From Roseivirga sp. 4D4 (GTDB lineage Bacteria > Bacteroidota > Bacteroidia > Cytophagales > Cyclobacteriaceae): a stretch of DNA of 64,000 bases. A program made the translations under genes and the position numbers. The notes under the pieces are model-generated. The model had not been told where the DNA came from, did not search any database, and saw nothing but the letters and a program-made list of their open reading frames with translations. Below, piece after piece: positions 61,455 to 64,000 of this stretch; position 1 is the stretch's first letter, and each line of letters opens with the position of its first letter. The stretch is taken from the NCBI RefSeq assembly GCF_001747095.1, contig NZ_MDGP01000001.1, forward strand, positions 4,322,001 through 4,386,000. Reading direction: 5' to 3'.

Positions 61455-62114
61455 ATGGGCTACAATAAAAAACGACAAAGCCAGGAGGTAAATGCTGGTT
61501 CTATGGCAGATATCGCCTTTTTACTCCTTATTTTCTTTTTGGTTACCACACAAATTGCCACCAATAAGGGGCTTACAATGGTGCTTCCTCCACCTAAGGA
61601 AGATAACATTGATGTTCCTTTGAACGAGAGGAATGTATTGAAGATTCAGATTAACTCAGCTGATAAGGTTCAGATCGAAGAAGAACCGGTGCCTAATTTG
61701 GATGACATAGATAAGATCGTCTACGACTTTGTCTTGAACTTTGGTAGTCCGGACAATAAGAAACGTGGTAAATCCAATATGAGTGATCAAGAGACTTTTC
61801 AGACACTCCCGGCTACGATGAAGAACTACATAACCAGAAACCTAAGTCGAGACGATTCATCTGAAGGCCCCAGTAAGGCCGTGGTATCCGTTAAGACGGA
61901 TAGGGGCAGTGGATATGACATGTTTATCAAGGTGATGGATGAAATCAATGCAGCCTATTACACCATCTACGGTGAACGTGTAGGTTTAACAGCCGAAGAA
62001 TACCGCAAGCTTAACCGCAATGACCCTCGACAGCGACTATTATACGAAAAGGGAAAAATGGGTATCAATAAAGGTATTTCATTAGCAGAACCAACTGCTG
62101 TTGGTGGCAGCTAA
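61455..62114 (+). CDS. exbD: ExbD/TolR family biopolymer transport protein (orphan)
   Basis: The 219-residue product has the ExbD layout. A short cytoplasmic part (GYNKKRQSQEVNAGSMADI) precedes one membrane helix around residues 20-35 (IAFLLLIFFLVTTQIAT), which includes the conserved D in SMADIAFLLL. The periplasmic domain ends with FIKVMDEINAAYYTIYGE. The middle has a loop insertion (GSPDNKKRGKSNMSDQETF). ExbB is not adjacent and no TonB gene is seen, so this gene is an orphan in this window. It is probably part of an energy-transducing unit whose other parts lie elsewhere. A terminator-like hairpin follows. Confidence 0.9.
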   Translation: MGYNKKRQSQEVNAGSMADIAFLLLIFFLVTTQIATNKGLTMVLPPPKEDNIDVPLNERNVLKIQINSADKVQIEEEPVPNLDDIDKIVYDFVLNFGSPDNKKRGKSNMSDQETFQTLPATMKNYITRNLSRDDSSEGPSKAVVSVKTDRGSGYDMFIKVMDEINAAYYTIYGERVGLTAEEYRKLNRNDPRQRLLYEKGKMGINKGISLAEPTAVGGS

Positions 62115-62151
62115 GTAAGAATTTCATTTTCGTTTTGGCATTTGAATTGAT

Positions 62152-62176
62152 AAGGGTTTTGGAAGAAACCCTTTTC
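62152..62176 (+). terminator. Rho-independent-type terminator after exbD
   Basis: AAGGGTTT (62152-62159) pairs with AAACCCTT (62166-62173) across 6 nt, with further Ts following. It lies 38 bp after the exbD stop and before the DsbA-like gene. Confidence 0.7.
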
Positions 62177-62201
62177 TATTACTTTAGTGAAAAATGAAAC
62201 A

Positions 62202-62813
62202 ATGAGAGTTTTTACGATCTGTTTGGTACTGGCTTTATCCACTTTATCGCTTTCAGCGCAAAAGACATTCAAGGAAGGAAAACACTATGAGGTAGTGTCT
62301 AGTCAAAAGACTGCTCAACCTGTGGTTACAGAATTCTTTTCACTGTATTGTGGACATTGTTTTCAGTTTGAACCTATTATGGATACCCTAGCTGTCTCGT
62401 TAATTGACGGTGCCAAGTTTGAAAAGTCTCATGTCAATTATCTCCCGAGGGATAACGAGGAGACTCAAATGGGAATTGTAAAAGCATTTTTGGCAATGCA
62501 AGATTTAGGTATGCAAAAAGAACTCACTGCGCAGTTCTTTGCTGCAATTCACGTGAAGGGAATTGAGATTGATTCGGTAGACGATATCAAGCAGATTTTT
62601 CTAGCCAACGATGTTTCTGAAGAGAAATTCAAGGCGCTTTTCAACGATCCAGATTTGATCAAACGTGCCACGACCATGTCCAAGCTTTGGGAAGAGAAGC
62701 AAGTCACTAACGTACCGACTCTTGTCGTCAACGGTATCTATAAAATCGATACAAGGAGTGTTAGATCTTTACAAGAGCTTATTGACCTAACCAACTATCT
62801 CTTGGCCAAGTAG
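62202..62813 (+). CDS. DsbA-like thiol:disulfide oxidoreductase, CGHC active site
   Basis: The start is ATG 62202 (MRVFTICLVLALSTLSLSAQ, signal peptide), so the product is about 203 residues. An in-frame start at 62187 adds five residues. The thioredoxin fold has the active site CGHC at residues 50-53 (SLYCGHCFQFEP). The cis-proline is in VTNVPTLVVNG, and the DsbA-type helical insertion lies between. It is predicted to oxidise periplasmic thiols. No DsbB gene is nearby, so its electron acceptor is unclear. Confidence 0.9.
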   Translation: MRVFTICLVLALSTLSLSAQKTFKEGKHYEVVSSQKTAQPVVTEFFSLYCGHCFQFEPIMDTLAVSLIDGAKFEKSHVNYLPRDNEETQMGIVKAFLAMQDLGMQKELTAQFFAAIHVKGIEIDSVDDIKQIFLANDVSEEKFKALFNDPDLIKRATTMSKLWEEKQVTNVPTLVVNGIYKIDTRSVRSLQELIDLTNYLLAK

Positions 62814-62888
62814 CCAAACTTCCATTTAAAAAAAAGACTTTGATCCTTCAGTTTTCTTGTGTCAATTTAGATGCAAACCTTAAAACTG

Positions 62889-64000
62889 ATGAAGAATCTT
62901 TACCTTTCTTTTCTATTACTCTTTCTTTATGCATGCCAACCTAGCACGACCAGTGAGGTTGAAAAATGGCAGGCGCAAGCAGAAAAAGTCACCATTATAC
63001 GAGATGATTATGGTGTGCCGCATATCTATGGCAAGACGGATGCCGATGCAGTATTTGGTATGCTGTATGCCCAGTGTGAAGATGATTTTCCCCGAGTGGA
63101 AAGGAATTACTATTGGGCCATTGGGAGACTAGCTGAAGCCGAGGGAGAAGCAGCTTTGTACAGCGACTTGAGAGCAAGACTTTATATGACGATCGATGAG
63201 GCAAAAGAGGCCTATGAATCTGCACCAGATTGGTTAAAAGAATTATGCCAGGCCTATGCCGATGGAATCAATTACTATCTACATACACACCCTGAAGTTC
63301 AACCGAAGGTACTCACCCGTTTTGAGCCTTGGTTCCCAATGTTCTTCTTCGAAGGATCGATCGGTGGGGACATAGAAAGCGTATCTACAAGAAGAATTCG
63401 TTCCTTCTATGGGGAAGGTAAGTCTATGGCTTTTGCTGACATTACTCCACAAGAAAGGTTTGAAGAAGAGCCAAGTGGTTCTAACGGGTTTGCCATTTCA
63501 GGTGAGCATACTGCTTCAGGTAATGCGATGTTGCTTATCAATCCGCATACTTCTTTCTATTTCAGAGGAGAATCTCAAGTAGTAAGTGAAGAGGGACTGA
63601 ACGCCTACGGAGCTACCACTTGGGGACAGTTTTTTATCTACCAAGGGTTTAGCGAAAAGAATGGCTGGATGCATACTTCTACACGAGTCGACTTCATGGA
63701 TGATTTCTTGGAAACCGTGGAGGAGCGTGAGGGAAAACTCCAGTATAAGTATGGCGAAGAATGGAGAGATGTAGAAGTAGGAGAGGTGACCTTGAAGTAT
63801 AAGGATGGTGCCGAAATGAAGGAAAAGACCTTCCCAACTTACAGAACTCATCACGGACCGATCACAGGTAAAATTGATGATAAGTGGGTGGCTACTAAAC
63901 TCAACTGGGAACCTGTAGATGCACTTATCCAATCCTTTACCAGAACAAAGACGGCTAATCATGAAGAGTTCTGGGAAATGATGAAAATCCGAAGAAACTC
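62889..64000 (+). CDS. Penicillin acylase family lipoprotein, N-terminal part (runs off window end)
   Basis: The frame opens at ATG 62889 (MKNLYLSFLLLFLYAC, lipobox LYAC) and stays open to the window end, so the C-terminus is missing. An in-frame ATG at 62871 is the alternative. The N-terminal alpha-like chain has VTIIRDDYGVPHIYGKTDADAVFGM, the family opening. The autoprocessing site and nucleophile is Ser198 in PSGSNGFAISG (the G-SN-G/W motif of Ntn hydrolases). Family members cleave acylated amides such as homoserine lactones or beta-lactam side chains. The substrate here is unknown. Confidence 0.92.
   Translation, partial: MKNLYLSFLLLFLYACQPSTTSEVEKWQAQAEKVTIIRDDYGVPHIYGKTDADAVFGMLYAQCEDDFPRVERNYYWAIGRLAEAEGEAALYSDLRARLYMTIDEAKEAYESAPDWLKELCQAYADGINYYLHTHPEVQPKVLTRFEPWFPMFFFEGSIGGDIESVSTRRIRSFYGEGKSMAFADITPQERFEEEPSGSNGFAISGEHTASGNAMLLINPHTSFYFRGESQVVSEEGLNAYGATTWGQFFIYQGFSEKNGWMHTSTRVDFMDDFLETVEEREGKLQYKYGEEWRDVEVGEVTLKYKDGAEMKEKTFPTYRTHHGPITGKIDDKWVATKLNWEPVDALIQSFTRTKTANHEEFWEMMKIRRN

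Noticed and set aside
63516..63962. 148-codon open frame antisense to the penicillin acylase gene
   Set aside because: The sense frame has the family motifs and nucleophile; the antisense frame has no signal and matches nothing known.

Overview
The window comes from a Bacteroidota chromosome, most likely a marine Cytophagales/Roseivirga-Fulvivirga-like bacterium (genus inferred, not proven). Evidence: a PorP/SprF-family type IX secretion protein, a GldA ABC transporter with a fused GldF-GldG partner, DUF5686 and DUF4290 proteins, ECF sigma factors paired with membrane partners, many SPII lipoproteins, TAnnTTTG-type -7 promoter elements, and a dcw cluster of the Bacteroidota type without murF or ddl. 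I see no rRNA, tRNA, CRISPR array, prophage or insertion sequence.

Layout. 0-10 kb: N-terminal part of a secreted beta-propeller-like protein divergent from porP/sprF; an M48 (Ste24-like) membrane protease; overlapping plsB-like and gpsA genes (phospholipid entry); bioF; an LpxR-like lipid A deacylase; a polyprenyl diphosphate synthase; a lipoprotein. 10.4-25.8 kb: complete mraZ-rsmH-ftsL-ftsI-murE-mraY-murD-ftsW-murG-murC-ftsQ-ftsA-ftsZ cluster, preceded by four MraZ-box-like repeats at exact 10-bp spacing and closed by a strong terminator. 26-28.2 kb: two secreted tail-fibre-like proteins sharing a C-terminal domain. 28.2-32.9 kb: ECF sigma factor with a membrane/beta-barrel partner, two related lipoproteins and an FMN reductase. 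33-38.6 kb: purine nucleoside phosphorylase, SDR, gldA, a gldF-gldG fusion and a small methyltransferase.

38.6-47.6 kb is an assimilatory sulfur region: sulfite reductase, siroheme genes (cobA, Met8-like) and a rhodanese on the minus strand, then dnaN, an Rrf2 regulator, a DUF2061 protein and cysH-cysD-cysN on the plus strand. The two arms share a CTAC-N7-GTAGGG palindrome in their promoter regions, which suggests common control. 47.6-53.3 kb holds two tandem DUF6090-like membrane proteins, murA (with Asp in place of the catalytic Cys), a DUF4290 protein and a UvrD/PcrA helicase.

53.4-55.3 kb is the most unusual stretch: about 1.7 kb bounded by an exact 45-bp direct repeat that duplicates the last 14 codons and stop of the neighbouring glycosyltransferase gene. 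It carries a small HTH protein, a lipoprotein with a glycine/alanine-rich C-terminus and a tightly coupled two-helix membrane protein. It looks like a small inserted cassette, possibly of toxin/immunity type (inference).

56.5-64 kb: ECF sigma factor with a small anti-sigma-like partner, gmk, nadD, a DUF5686/CarboxypepD_reg-like outer-membrane protein, an orphan ExbD, a DsbA-like thioredoxin-fold protein, and the N-terminal part of a penicillin acylase family lipoprotein running off the end.
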